Below are positions 55,089 to 64,000 of a stretch of 64,000 nt of DNA, piece after piece. The position numbers and the translations under genes were made by a program. The notes below the pieces were generated by a model that had not been told where the DNA came from, made no database searches, and saw only the letters and a program-made list of their open reading frames with translations. Location of the stretch: positions 186,001 to 250,000 of the forward strand of contig CAYPAV010000002.1 in assembly GCA_964408805.1 (NCBI GenBank), in the 5' to 3' direction. Within the stretch, counting starts at the first letter, position 1; each line of letters begins with the position of its first letter. The DNA is from CAYPAV01 sp964408805 (lineage in GTDB: Bacteria; Pseudomonadota; Alphaproteobacteria; UBA8366).

Positions 55089-56792
55089 TTGGATATCGGT
55101 GAACGAGACACTGATACTTCCTGCGACGTCATCGTATTGGGCGCCGGGGCCGGCGGAATGGCGGCCGCCATCGTCGCCGCGAATGAGGGCTTGAAAACCC
55201 TTGTCATCGAAAAGACAGCTTATGTCGGAGGTACGACGGCGCTGTCGGGCGGCATGGTTTGGGTGCCGAACAACAGCAAAATGGCCTCTTGCGATCTTTC
55301 CGACTCATTTGAAAACGCGGAAACCTATCTGGAAGCAACCGTAGGAAAACGCGGCGGTGCCGACCTCAGACGGATCTACCTGCGGGAATCGTCTCGCGCG
55401 ATCGACTATTTCGACCGCACCAGCAGCGTCCATCTGACGCCGATCGCTTTTTATCCGGACTATTACCCCGACCAGCCGGGTGCCACCATGGGCGGTCGGG
55501 TGATGGAACCGTTACCCTTCGACGCGCGCGAATTGGGCGACGCCTTTAGGTTTCTGCGCCCCCCGTTGCCGGAATTCACCCTGTTCGGCGGTATGATGGT
55601 GGCACGCCCGGACATCGTGCATTTCCGACGGATGTTCCGCTCTCCCACCGCCGCGTTCAAAGTGGCACGGCTGGTCATTTCCTATGCGATCGAACGACTC
55701 AAATGCCATCGCGGCGCGAAGCTGGTGCTGGGCAATGCCTTGGCGGGCCGGTTGTTGAAATCGTTGTTGGCACTCGATACGCCGATAAGACTCAATACCG
55801 CCGTCGATCGTCTGGTCGAGAAGGACGGGCGGATCGTAGGCGTTGAAATCGCAACCGAATCCGGATCACGGGTCATCGAAGCCCGTCGCGGCGTGGTTCT
55901 GGCGGCGGGCGGCTTTTCGCATCATTCGGCCCTACGCGCGAGCCTCCTGCCGGCGGAAGCGGGCCAGCATTCGGCCGCGGCGGAAGGCAATAGTGGCGAT
56001 GGCCTGGACCTGGCGCTGGCCGCCGGCGGCCGCATCCCCGAGGACAACGAGAGCAACGCCTTTTGGGTGCCGGTGTCGCGATTTACACGCGCTGACGGCA
56101 GTACCGGCGTTTATCCTCATACGGTGACCGACCGGGGCAAGCCGGGCATGCTGGCGGTCAACGAAGACGGTCGCCGATTTACGAACGAATCGGATTCATA
56201 CCATGATTTCGTTCGCGCGATGTTCCGCACCCACAATCAGAGCCCGACGATCCCGGCCCATTTGATCTGCGACCGCCGGTCGCTCTGGCAATACGGACTG
56301 GGCGCGGTCAAACCGATGACCTTGCGGCTCGCGCCCTATCTGCGGAGCGGCTATCTGGTCAAGGCCGCAAGTATTGGCGAACTCGCGGAGAAGATCGGCG
56401 TCGACGCCGAACATTTGCGCGAGACCGTAGCGATCTACAATGCGGATTCGATGTCCGGCGAAGACACGGCCTTCGGGCGAGGTGGCAACGCCTACCACAA
56501 ATATGTCGGCGATCCGGCCAACGAACCCAATCCCTGCATGCGGCCGGTGGCAACATCCCCCTTCTATGCCGTAACGCTTTACCCGGCGGATCTCGGCACG
56601 GCGGCCGGCGTGCAAACGAACGGCGACGGCCAGGTATTGAACCGGGAAGGTAGGGCCATCGCCGGACTGTATGCCTGCGGCAACGATATGAATTCGATCA
56701 TGGCCGGCGCCTATCCCGGTCCCGGCATTACCTTGGGGCCGGCGCTGGTGTTCGGCTTTCTGTCGGGGATGCATTTGGCGCATGGCGGCTAA
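55089..56792 (+). CDS. FAD-dependent oxidoreductase, 3-ketosteroid-delta1-dehydrogenase/fumarate reductase-like
   Basis: 567 residues starting at TTG 55089 with GAGGGGAAA before it. The Rossmann motif VIVLGAGAGGMAAAIVAANEG (split, about 15-35), EKTAYVGGTTALSGGMVW and the C-terminal GNDMNSIMAGAYPGPGITLG are typical of KstD and fumarate reductase flavoproteins. It desaturates a cyclic or acyl substrate. It leads an operon with a cupin and a TPP enzyme, which suggests catabolism of a small ring or keto compound rather than steroids. Confidence 0.87.
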   Translation: MDIGERDTDTSCDVIVLGAGAGGMAAAIVAANEGLKTLVIEKTAYVGGTTALSGGMVWVPNNSKMASCDLSDSFENAETYLEATVGKRGGADLRRIYLRESSRAIDYFDRTSSVHLTPIAFYPDYYPDQPGATMGGRVMEPLPFDARELGDAFRFLRPPLPEFTLFGGMMVARPDIVHFRRMFRSPTAAFKVARLVISYAIERLKCHRGAKLVLGNALAGRLLKSLLALDTPIRLNTAVDRLVEKDGRIVGVEIATESGSRVIEARRGVVLAAGGFSHHSALRASLLPAEAGQHSAAAEGNSGDGLDLALAAGGRIPEDNESNAFWVPVSRFTRADGSTGVYPHTVTDRGKPGMLAVNEDGRRFTNESDSYHDFVRAMFRTHNQSPTIPAHLICDRRSLWQYGLGAVKPMTLRLAPYLRSGYLVKAASIGELAEKIGVDAEHLRETVAIYNADSMSGEDTAFGRGGNAYHKYVGDPANEPNPCMRPVATSPFYAVTLYPADLGTAAGVQTNGDGQVLNREGRAIAGLYACGNDMNSIMAGAYPGPGITLGPALVFGFLSGMHLAHGG

Positions 56793-56840
56793 CCCGATGC
56801 CGTCGCGTCAGCGTGACGGCGGCAGCAATTGGAGGAACAT

Positions 56841-57212
56841 ATGAGCAAGAAGAACGGCAAACCCGGCATTCGCAATATCGCCGAAGTATCCTGGCAACAA
56901 TTCCCCGACCATTTCGGCGGCGCCTTGTCGAAGGCGCTGGTGGGCCCGGGCGATACCGACATCAAGAGGATCGACTACCGGATCTCCAGCTATCAGCCGA
57001 TGGCCTATGTCGCCTCGCACACACACAATATCCAAGAGCAGATCTACCACGTGCTGGACGGTGAGGGATTGATGGAACTCGACGGTGAAAAAACCGTCGT
57101 GCGACGCCACGACGTGATCCACATTCCGCCGGGCGTCAAGCATGCGATTGCCAATTCCGGTCTCGTGGACCTAGTCTTTCTGGTTGTTACGACCCCGGCA
57201 TCGGACGAGTGA
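56841..57212 (+). CDS. Cupin-domain protein
   Basis: 123 residues from the ATG at 56841 with GGAGGA upstream. SHTHNIQEQIYHVLDGEG (about 57-74) gives the metal ligands His, His, Glu and His of cupin motif 1 and IHIPPGVKHAIANSG is motif 2. Small single-domain cupins act as dioxygenases, isomerases or sensors. Between the flavoprotein and the TPP enzyme. Confidence 0.87.
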   Translation: MSKKNGKPGIRNIAEVSWQQFPDHFGGALSKALVGPGDTDIKRIDYRISSYQPMAYVASHTHNIQEQIYHVLDGEGLMELDGEKTVVRRHDVIHIPPGVKHAIANSGLVDLVFLVVTTPASDE

Positions 57213-57258
57213 GCGGCCGAAATTCGTTCACGGGGGAATACGAAATAGGAGTTGACGA

Positions 57259-59028
57259 ATGAAGGGTGGAGAATTGATCGCCCAGTTCCTGGTGGAGGAA
57301 AGGATACCCTATGTGTTCGGGATCTGCGGGCACGGGAATGTCGGCCTGCTTGATGCGCTCTACGACGTCCGTGACGAGGTCAAGGTGATTTCGCCGCGCC
57401 ATGAACAAACGGCGGCGCACATGGCGGACGCCTATTTCAGAGTAAAGCATCAGCCGGTGGCGACGCTGACCTCATGCGGGCCCGGATCGGCGAATATCGT
57501 CATGCCGATCGCCAATGCCTTGGCCGATTCATCGGCTATTCTGGCGCTGACCGCGAACGTGCCCACACAGCAGTTCAACCGGGGGCCGTTTCAGGAAATT
57601 CATCGGCATTTTGCGGCCGACTTTCCCTCGGTCCTGAAGCCGGTGGTGAAACGCAGTTATCAGGCGACCCGGGTCGATATGCTTCCCTTGGCCCTGCGCC
57701 AGGCCATCGAGTTGGCGGTCTCCGGACGGCCCGGCCCGGTCCAGGTTGATATCCCCTTCAACGTCTTCCAGGAAGAGGCGAATGTCGAGCTCGAGCGCTC
57801 GGCCCGTTTTAAAACTGCAAAGAGGCCGGGCGCGGATCCCGCGGATATCGAACAAGTGCTAGCCATGATCGAGGCCGCGGAAAGACCAGCACTCTTCATC
57901 GGTCACGGGGTCACCTTGTCGGAAGCGGCGGACGAACTGACCGCGTTTGCCGAAGGGCTGAACATCCCGGTCATCAGTTCGCCCAACGGCATGGGCTGCA
58001 TTCCCATGACGCACCCGTTGTCGGTCGGCTTCATCGGCCGCAACGGCGCCTTTCCGGCCAACCAGGTCGGCCGCCGCGCCGATCTGGTGATTACGATCGG
58101 GGCCCGGTTCGACGATCGGTCGTCGTCCTCGTGGATTACCGGCTATTCGTGGAACTTTCCCGAAACCAAACTCGTCCATGTCGATATCGACGTCGATGAA
58201 ATCGGGCGCAACTATGTCCCCGACCTCGGGATTACCGCGGATGCCGGCAGTTTTCTGCGACAGCTGCTCGGCGCCACAAAGGCCCAGAGCGATGAACCGC
58301 CGGCACGAAAGGCCTGGCTGGCTGAGATCGAGGGCTGGCACCGGGAATGGGAAAATTACGTCGCCCCCAATTTCGAGCTTCATACCTCGCCGCTCCGGCC
58401 CGAACGGGTGGTCGCCGATATTCGCGCGGTGCTGCCGGACGATGGGATCATCTCGCTCGATTCAGGCGTCCATCACAACTGGTTCATGCAGTTCTGGGAC
58501 GCCCGCATGCCACAGACAATGCTGAACGCCTGGGGATTTTCAGGCATGGGTTTCGGCGTATCAGGTATTTTGGGCGCCAAGCTGGCGGCCCCCGATCGGC
58601 CCTGTGTCGCGATCTGCGGTGACGGCGGTTTCACCATGACGCCGCACGTTCTCTGCACCGCCGTAGAATACGATATCCCCTGCATCTGGGTGGTTTGGAA
58701 CAATTTTTCCTGGGGCGCCATCCGCGACATCCAGCATGGCATGTTCGACGGCCGGGAAATCGGAACCGCGTTCTATCACGGCGAAAATCAAGAACCCTAT
58801 AACCCGGACTTCGCCGCCATTGCCCGCGCCTGCGGTGTCCATGGCGCGACCGTCACCAAGTCGGAGGATTTCAAGGGCGCATTGGAGCACGCAATCGCCA
58901 TGGGCAAGCCGGCGCTGATCGACGTCCACGTAGACGCGGACGTGCGCCCGCCGGCAACCGGTACTTGGCAACTGCCGCCGACACCCTTCATGGAACCGGC
59001 CTTCGGCGGCCCGCTTCCGCAAGGTTGA
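57259..59028 (+). CDS. Thiamine pyrophosphate-dependent enzyme (acetolactate synthase-like)
   Basis: 589 residues. The activating Glu is in PRHEQTAAHMADAYF (about 55-69), and GDGGFTMTPHVLCTAVEYD leading to NNFSWGAIRD is the TPP/Mg motif (about 455-490). A GHGN motif near residue 25 marks the N-terminal domain. The family covers acetolactate synthase, glyoxylate carboligase, oxalyl-CoA and sulfoacetaldehyde enzymes; the operon does not carry an ilvN gene, so branched-chain biosynthesis is unlikely. Confidence 0.88.
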   Translation: MKGGELIAQFLVEERIPYVFGICGHGNVGLLDALYDVRDEVKVISPRHEQTAAHMADAYFRVKHQPVATLTSCGPGSANIVMPIANALADSSAILALTANVPTQQFNRGPFQEIHRHFAADFPSVLKPVVKRSYQATRVDMLPLALRQAIELAVSGRPGPVQVDIPFNVFQEEANVELERSARFKTAKRPGADPADIEQVLAMIEAAERPALFIGHGVTLSEAADELTAFAEGLNIPVISSPNGMGCIPMTHPLSVGFIGRNGAFPANQVGRRADLVITIGARFDDRSSSSWITGYSWNFPETKLVHVDIDVDEIGRNYVPDLGITADAGSFLRQLLGATKAQSDEPPARKAWLAEIEGWHREWENYVAPNFELHTSPLRPERVVADIRAVLPDDGIISLDSGVHHNWFMQFWDARMPQTMLNAWGFSGMGFGVSGILGAKLAAPDRPCVAICGDGGFTMTPHVLCTAVEYDIPCIWVVWNNFSWGAIRDIQHGMFDGREIGTAFYHGENQEPYNPDFAAIARACGVHGATVTKSEDFKGALEHAIAMGKPALIDVHVDADVRPPATGTWQLPPTPFMEPAFGGPLPQG

Positions 59029-59040
59029 ACTTGGCACCCT

Positions 59041-60627
59041 TCATCCGGCCAAAATCATATCGGCGGCCTTTTCCGCGATCATGATCGTGGGCGCATTCGT
59101 ATTGCCGCAAACGACCTGGGGCATCACCGAGGCGTCGACCACGCGGAGCCCTGCCACACCATGCACTGCGAGGGTCGGATCGACGACCGCCATCGCATCG
59201 GTGCCCATCTTGCAGGTGCTGGCCGGATGCCAGTTCGAGGCCCCCATGCGGCGCGCAAATTCCAGGAAAGCGGCGTCATCGGCCGCCTCGGGCCCCGGCG
59301 TCATCTCGAAATCGTAGTAGGGCTGGAACGCCTCCGCCTCCATCATCCGCCGGGCGAACCACATGCCGGCGATGGTGGTCAGCCGGTCACCCTCGGTCGC
59401 CAGCATGTTATGCCAGATCGCGGGCGCTGCCTTGGGATCGCTCGATTTGGCGTGCACATGGCCGCGGCTTTCGAGACGCAGCATGGTCACCCCGATGGTG
59501 ACCCCGGGTTCGCGGTCAAGCTGGCGATCTTCGACCGCCTTGTAGGTTCCGGGGAAAATCTGGAACTGGACATCCGGTGCAGCGAGCTCGCTGCGGGTCC
59601 GCACGAAGGCGCCGATCGGCAGGGTCGGCATGGAGAGGACGCCCTGCCGCCGCAGCATGTAATTGAGCCCTTCGCCCAAGGCACGTACGCCCCGTACGCG
59701 TTCATTGAAAGAAACGGCGTTCTTGGTCCGCCAGCGCATGCGGACGACGAAGTGGTCCTGCAGGTTCTCGCCGACACCGGGAAGTGCATGCACCACGGGC
59801 ACGCCCAAATCGGCCAACCGTTTCGGATCGCCGATGCCGGACAATTCCAGTATTTGAGGCGACGCGAACGCTCCGCCGGAGAGAATGACCTCGCGACCTG
59901 CGCGCGCCTCATGCGGTACGCCGCCCCGGTCGTAGGCGATGCCGACGGCCCGCTTGCCCTCGAACAGCACCCGCTTCGCGGTCGCGTTCGCCTCGACATG
60001 GAGGTTGGGGCGACGCCGCGCCGGTTTCAGATAGGCAACGGCCGTACTGTTCCGTCGCCCCTTGCGAATCGTCGCCTGATGATAACCGATACCCTCCTGG
60101 ATTCGGCCGTTGATGTCGTCGTTATAGGGAATGCCGATTTCTTGGCCGGCCGCGATCATCGCCTCGCAGATGACACTCTTCTCGCCGACGTCGGAGACAT
60201 CGAGCGGGCCGCCGACGCCGTGAATGTCGCTGGAGCCGCGCTGGTTGTTCTCGGATTTCCTGAAATAGGGCAGCACGTCTTCGTAGGACCAGCCGCGGCA
60301 CCCCATCTGCGCCCAGAGATCGTAGTCCTCGGCTTGCCCCCGCACATAGACCATGCCGTTGATCGAACTCGACCCGCCGAGGACCTTACCGCGCGGGAGA
60401 AAGTAGCGCTGTCCGTAGCAGTATTCCTCCGGCTCCGATTCGAAGCACCAGTTGACGCCCGGATTGTTGACGTTCTTGCCGTAGCCGAGCGGGATATGAA
60501 TCCACGGGTTGCGATCCTCGGGCCCGGCCTCGAGCAGCAACACCTTATTCCCGGGATCGGCGCTTAGGCGGTTCGCCAGCACGCAGCCGGCGGAACCGGC
60601 GCCGACGATGACGTAGTCGTAATCCAT
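59041..60627 (-). CDS. GMC-family oxidoreductase (choline dehydrogenase-like)
   Basis: 528 residues. The N-terminal FAD motif YVIVGAGSAGCVLANRLS, the GMC signature 1 RGKVLGGSSSINGMVYVRG and signature 2 GAFASPQILELSGIG are present, as is the C-terminal HPASTCKMGTD with the catalytic His. Oxidises an alcohol with FAD. Convergent with the TPP gene; the SDR gene is just upstream on the same strand. Confidence 0.93.
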   Translation of the reverse strand: MDYDYVIVGAGSAGCVLANRLSADPGNKVLLLEAGPEDRNPWIHIPLGYGKNVNNPGVNWCFESEPEEYCYGQRYFLPRGKVLGGSSSINGMVYVRGQAEDYDLWAQMGCRGWSYEDVLPYFRKSENNQRGSSDIHGVGGPLDVSDVGEKSVICEAMIAAGQEIGIPYNDDINGRIQEGIGYHQATIRKGRRNSTAVAYLKPARRRPNLHVEANATAKRVLFEGKRAVGIAYDRGGVPHEARAGREVILSGGAFASPQILELSGIGDPKRLADLGVPVVHALPGVGENLQDHFVVRMRWRTKNAVSFNERVRGVRALGEGLNYMLRRQGVLSMPTLPIGAFVRTRSELAAPDVQFQIFPGTYKAVEDRQLDREPGVTIGVTMLRLESRGHVHAKSSDPKAAPAIWHNMLATEGDRLTTIAGMWFARRMMEAEAFQPYYDFEMTPGPEAADDAAFLEFARRMGASNWHPASTCKMGTDAMAVVDPTLAVHGVAGLRVVDASVMPQVVCGNTNAPTIMIAEKAADMILAG

Positions 60628-60667
60628 GGACGTCCCCTCCCCTCAACAACCCGGCGCGACCGACGCC

Positions 60668-61438
60668 CTAAATATTGTCCCCGTATTTCTGTTTCAAACG
60701 CCGCATGCCGCCGAGCCAGCGGTCGTAGTCGCCGACCTTGCCCTTCATGTAATCCAAGACGACCGAGTGAGGGATAATCAGGAATTCCTCTCGGTCCATC
60801 GTTTCGATCACGCAATCGGCCAGCTCCTCGGGCTCGATCATGCCGTCGAGCGAGGCGACGCCCTGTTCGCGTCCCTGTGTCATCGCGGTGCGGACCGCCT
60901 GGGGGCAGAGGACGGAGACATGCACGCCCTGGCTGCCATATTCGATCGACAGCCATTCGCCAAGCGCCACGGCCGCATGTTTTGTCACCGAATAGGTCGC
61001 CGACGCGACATGCGAGAGAAGCCCCGCCGCTGAGGCGGTGTTGACGAGATAACCCTCGCCCCGCGCTGCCATCTTCGGAGCCACCGCGCGCGCCGCGTAA
61101 ACATGGGCCATCACATGGATGTCCCAATTGGTCTGCCAATCCTCGTTCGAGACGTCCTCGCCGCCGAGCCAGCAGACGCCCGCATTCGAGCAAAAGATAT
61201 CGATCGGGCCGAGTTCGCTCTCCGCCTTGGCAACAAGTGCTTGAATATCGCCCTCCTTCGAGACGTCCGTCACGACGCCCAGGCCGCCAATCTCGTTAGC
61301 TACCGCTTGCAAGGCGTCTTCCTGCAGATCGGCGACGGCAATGCCCCTGGCGCCTTCCGCCTTGAATCGGCGCGCCAGAGCGCGGCCGATCCCGCTCGCC
61401 CCCCCGGTCACGACCGCGACTTTACCCTCGACCTTCAT
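60668..61438 (-). CDS. SDR family oxidoreductase
   Basis: 256 residues from the ATG at 61438 (GGGAGA upstream). The cofactor motif VVTGGASGIGRALARRF (about 9-25), NAG in FCSNAGVCWLGGED and the catalytic Tyr-Lys in ATYSVTKHAAVAL are canonical. It diverges from the methyltransferase gene and lies 41 bases upstream of the GMC gene, likely in one operon. Confidence 0.93.
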   Translation of the reverse strand: MKVEGKVAVVTGGASGIGRALARRFKAEGARGIAVADLQEDALQAVANEIGGLGVVTDVSKEGDIQALVAKAESELGPIDIFCSNAGVCWLGGEDVSNEDWQTNWDIHVMAHVYAARAVAPKMAARGEGYLVNTASAAGLLSHVASATYSVTKHAAVALGEWLSIEYGSQGVHVSVLCPQAVRTAMTQGREQGVASLDGMIEPEELADCVIETMDREEFLIIPHSVVLDYMKGKVGDYDRWLGGMRRLKQKYGDNI

Positions 61439-61556
61439 CTCGCTTCTCCCACTTCCGACACCCAATCTCCAAGCATCGAATGAACTATCCAATCGACCAC
61501 CGCTTTCAACCTCTTGGCCCTTTCGGCCGGCGGACGCGGCTGGTAGCGTTCGGCGC

Positions 61557-62390
61557 ATGGAAGACCATACATCCTCCGTTGCCGCGCATTACGGCCGGGA
61601 CGATTTGACCGCGCGAATCCTCGACGCCCTGGAGCGGGACGGAAAGGACCTCGCCCAGATCACCATCAAGGACCTGTCACCGGTGGACGAGGTGCATACC
61701 CGAGGCCGAGCGGCGACGGCGGAGCTTGCAGCCCTGGTCGAGATCACACCCGATTTCCACGTCCTGGATGCGGGAAGCGGTGTCGGGGGACCGGCTCGAT
61801 ATCTCGCCTCGACGACGGGTTGCCGCGTCTCCGGCATTGATCTCACGCCCGGTTTTGTCGCCGCTGCGGTCCGATTGAACGAGCTGACGGAGCTGACGGG
61901 TCAAGTCGACTTCCAGGTCGGCAGCGCCCTCGAACTGCCCTTTGCCGATGATAGTTTCGACCTCGCCTGGACCGTGCAGATCCAGATGAACATTGCCGAC
62001 AAGGAAGGCTTCTACGGCGAGATTTTCCGGACCTTGAAACCCGGCGCCCAATTCATCTTTCAAGACGTCGTCCAGGGACCGGGGGGCGAAATTCACTTGC
62101 CCACCCCCTGGGCTAGCGAGCCCGGGCAAAGTTTTCTCGCCTCGCCGGAGGCCTTGCGGTCGATCGTCGAGGGGGCTGGTTTTGAACCGGTTCTATGGCG
62201 TGATGTGTCGGATACGCACCGCCAATGGTATGACTCGCTACCGTCGCCTGATCCGGCCAAGCCGATGCCGGCACTCGGCCTTCATCTCGTCCTCGGCGAG
62301 ACCGCCGGCGCCAAGCGCCGCAACACAAAGAAGAACCTGTTCGAGGACCGGATAGGATTTGTTCAGGCCGTCTTCCGAAAGCCGGCCTAA
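61557..62390 (+). CDS. Class I SAM-dependent methyltransferase
   Basis: 277 residues from the ATG at 61557. VLDAGSGVGGPARYLA (about 64-79) is the SAM-binding motif I, and GSALELPFADDSFDLAWTVQIQ-like text (split) shows motifs II and III. The whole resembles glycine/sarcosine and UbiE-type methyltransferases. KRRNTKKNLFEDRIGFVQA at the end differs from UbiE. Substrate unknown. Confidence 0.87.
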   Translation: MEDHTSSVAAHYGRDDLTARILDALERDGKDLAQITIKDLSPVDEVHTRGRAATAELAALVEITPDFHVLDAGSGVGGPARYLASTTGCRVSGIDLTPGFVAAAVRLNELTELTGQVDFQVGSALELPFADDSFDLAWTVQIQMNIADKEGFYGEIFRTLKPGAQFIFQDVVQGPGGEIHLPTPWASEPGQSFLASPEALRSIVEGAGFEPVLWRDVSDTHRQWYDSLPSPDPAKPMPALGLHLVLGETAGAKRRNTKKNLFEDRIGFVQAVFRKPA

Positions 62391-62455
62391 CCCTCGGCTA
62401 TTGTTTTGACGCAAATACGTCGTCGCGAACCGAATCGGTTCGCTCGGGATTTGCT

Positions 62456-63073
62456 CTAACTCGCCCAGAAGGTTTGGACCTCGTTGCCACCGCGCCAAAT
62501 CATGTCAAAGGCGACGTAGACGATGATGGCGAGCCCCAGATAGCCGATCCATTTATGCCGTTCCAGCAAGCGGGCGATATAGTTCGCGGTGAACCCCATG
62601 AGCGCGATCGAAAGCACCAGCCCAAAGGCCAGCATCAGCATGTGATCGCGCGCGGCGCCAGCGACGGCGAGGACATTATCGAGCGACATCGAGACGTCCG
62701 CCAGGACGATATTAAACATCGCCGTTCGAAGGGATTTTGGGGAGCCGTCATCCGCTGCGACCTCCTCCGTATGATCCGTACCGCTCCGCAATTCCTGCCA
62801 CATGCGCCAACAGACCCAGAGCAGCAGCAATCCGCCCGCGAGCGTCAGCCCGATAATCCCCAGCAGCCAGACGATGGAGGCGGCAAAGATGATGCGAATG
62901 ACGGTCGCGCCGAGAATTCCCCAAAAGATCGCCTTCTTGCGGAGATCCGGCGGCAACCCCGCCGCCGCCAGGCCGATGATGATCGCGTTGTCGCCGGACA
63001 TGACGACGTCGATCGCGATTATCATAAGAAGCGCGGTAATTTCCGGATTCAAGAAAGCGTCAAGCACCGCCAA
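62456..63073 (-). CDS. TerC family membrane protein (YjbE-type)
   Basis: 205 residues with seven predicted TM segments. VVMSGDNAIIIGLAAAGL (about 23-40) and VSMSLDNVLAVAGAA are the twin acidic membrane motifs of TerC/YjbE transporters, which are linked to manganese and other metal homeostasis. The start MAVLDAFLNPE is clear. It follows the hydantoinase gene by 33 bases on the minus strand. Confidence 0.9.
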   Translation of the reverse strand: MAVLDAFLNPEITALLMIIAIDVVMSGDNAIIIGLAAAGLPPDLRKKAIFWGILGATVIRIIFAASIVWLLGIIGLTLAGGLLLLWVCWRMWQELRSGTDHTEEVAADDGSPKSLRTAMFNIVLADVSMSLDNVLAVAGAARDHMLMLAFGLVLSIALMGFTANYIARLLERHKWIGYLGLAIIVYVAFDMIWRGGNEVQTFWAS

Positions 63074-63106
63074 GGATCTCCTGACCGTCGCGGTTCGCGG
63101 GTAAAC

Positions 63107-64000
63107 TCATTCCGCCGCCGCCTCCGTCATCAAGCCTTGTGCCAGATCCCGCTGCTGCCGCGCCGCGGTCCGTTCATCAGGAAGGCCGTAGCCGCCGCCG
63201 CCGCCCGTCCGCATGATCAGGAGATCCCCCCGTTTCAAGTCTAGGCTGATCTTGGAATCGATCCGGCGGGTTTTCCCGTCGCGTTCCAGCAACGTCTCGG
63301 CGTGGCGTCCCGCCGCGCCGCCGAAGAGTCCCTCGGGCGCCACCCGGAACCGATCGCCATAGGTCGCGAAGGTGACGCCGTCCTTCAAGATCCGATAGGC
63401 CTTCTGGAAACCGAGCCCACCGCGAAACTTGCCGCGGCCGCCTGAATCCGGGATCAGGCTGTAATCCTCGACCCGGAAGAATTCGTAATCGAGTTCCATT
63501 GACTCGATCGGAATGTTCGAACAATTCGAAAGCGCGCAATCGACCCCGTCGCAGCCGTCATCGGCGGCCCCCGCCCCATAGCCGCCGCCGAATATCTCAA
63601 GATAGATATTGTAACCGTTCTCGCCGAAATAGCTGAGGCAGCACGACGAGGTCGTATCGAAGCCGGCGGCGATGACACGCTCCGGAACGGCGGCCGAGAG
63701 TGCCGCCATCACGGCGTTGAAGGCCCGATAACTTGGCAACAAACGCGCCCGTACGGGGGCCGGCGGATTTGGGTTGAGTACACTGCCCTTCGGCGCCCGT
63801 ATCCGAATGGCGCGCGAGCTACCGTCGTTGATCGGCACGTCGGCATCAGTCAAGACCGATTTCAGACAAGCGATCACCGAGGCCTCTGTCGAGGCAAACG
63901 GGTTGTTGATATTGGATTTGACTTGGCTGTCGGTACCGTCGAAATCGACGTCGATCCCGTCACCATCGATCGTAAGCCGGGCCTTGACCCGAACCGGCTC
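63107..64000 (-). CDS. Hydantoinase B/oxoprolinase family protein, 3' part
   Basis: The last 297 codons of a gene that continues past the window edge; the frame is open to base 64000. The text upstream of the first ATG reads VDFDGTDSQVKSNINNPFAS, a HyuB motif, so the ATG at 63877 is internal. GGGYGAGAADDGCDG and GGRGKFRGGLGFQKAYRI are also HyuB features. The family hydrolyses hydantoins or 5-oxoproline with an HyuA partner, or carboxylates acetone-type substrates; the partner is outside the window. Confidence 0.9.
   Translation of the reverse strand, partial: EPVRVKARLTIDGDGIDVDFDGTDSQVKSNINNPFASTEASVIACLKSVLTDADVPINDGSSRAIRIRAPKGSVLNPNPPAPVRARLLPSYRAFNAVMAALSAAVPERVIAAGFDTTSSCCLSYFGENGYNIYLEIFGGGYGAGAADDGCDGVDCALSNCSNIPIESMELDYEFFRVEDYSLIPDSGGRGKFRGGLGFQKAYRILKDGVTFATYGDRFRVAPEGLFGGAAGRHAETLLERDGKTRRIDSKISLDLKRGDLLIMRTGGGGGYGLPDERTAARQQRDLAQGLMTEAAAE

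Overview
The window is high-GC chromosomal DNA, almost fully coding, with short intergenic gaps and many ATGA-type overlaps. A purC-purS-purQ-purL-bolA-monothiol glutaredoxin operon, a two-domain dCTP deaminase, a DUF1476 (F1-ATPase zeta-type inhibitor) gene, HspQ and many CaiB-type CoA transferases point to an alphaproteobacterium, probably Rhodospirillales-like. This assignment is inference from gene content. No rRNA, tRNA, CRISPR array, transposase or prophage was seen.

Layout. 0-2.6 kb: end of a fumarate-reductase-type flavoprotein plus a two-subunit class I fumarase. 2.6-3.8 kb: MFS transporter (minus). 3.9-7.3 kb: selA-selB, the selenocysteine insertion machinery. 7.3-8.9 kb: an AT-rich spacer followed by two unrecognised membrane-protein genes. 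8.9-13.0 kb: a four-gene minus operon (class II aldolase, EEP hydrolase, Fe-S CCG protein, DSD1-type PLP enzyme). 13.1-16.2 kb: purB and a secreted helical-repeat protein. 16.2-22.2 kb: DUF1476, NRDE protein and the pur operon. 22.2-26.8 kb: dCTP deaminase, PcaB/PurB-like lyase, alpha/beta hydrolase, DUF1194 VWA protein. 26.8-31.4 kb: Gld-like ABC exporter with a DUF4340 protein.

31.4-33.6 kb is the most interesting region. A 37-codon membrane-protein ORF (minus) and a long plus-strand gene diverge around an FNR/FixK-like box. The plus-strand gene looks like two ORFs only because of an in-frame TGA at 32102-32104. Read as selenocysteine, it gives one 582-residue protein of the UGSC (seleno)protein type with a UGAC motif, followed by a SECIS-like hairpin at a plausible distance. 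The selA-selB pair 25 kb upstream makes this credible.

33.6-42.8 kb: two CaiB-type CoA transferase operons that each end in a RidA gene, plus HspQ, an S41 protease, a lipoprotein, a phytanoyl-CoA-dioxygenase-family enzyme and an RraA-like protein. 42.9-44.3 kb: a nuclease-like protein and two thioesterases. 44.4-53.5 kb: a nine-gene acyl-CoA catabolic operon (HMG-CoA-lyase type, two acyl-CoA dehydrogenases, two CitE-type lyases, PrpD, MaoC hydratase, CaiB transferase) closing with its own GntR regulator. Its promoter carries two perfect TTGTC-N2-GACAA palindromes. 53.5-64 kb: beta-hydroxyacid dehydrogenase, ArsC/Spx protein, a flavoprotein-cupin-TPP enzyme operon, GMC oxidoreductase, SDR, methyltransferase, TerC and a partial hydantoinase B.
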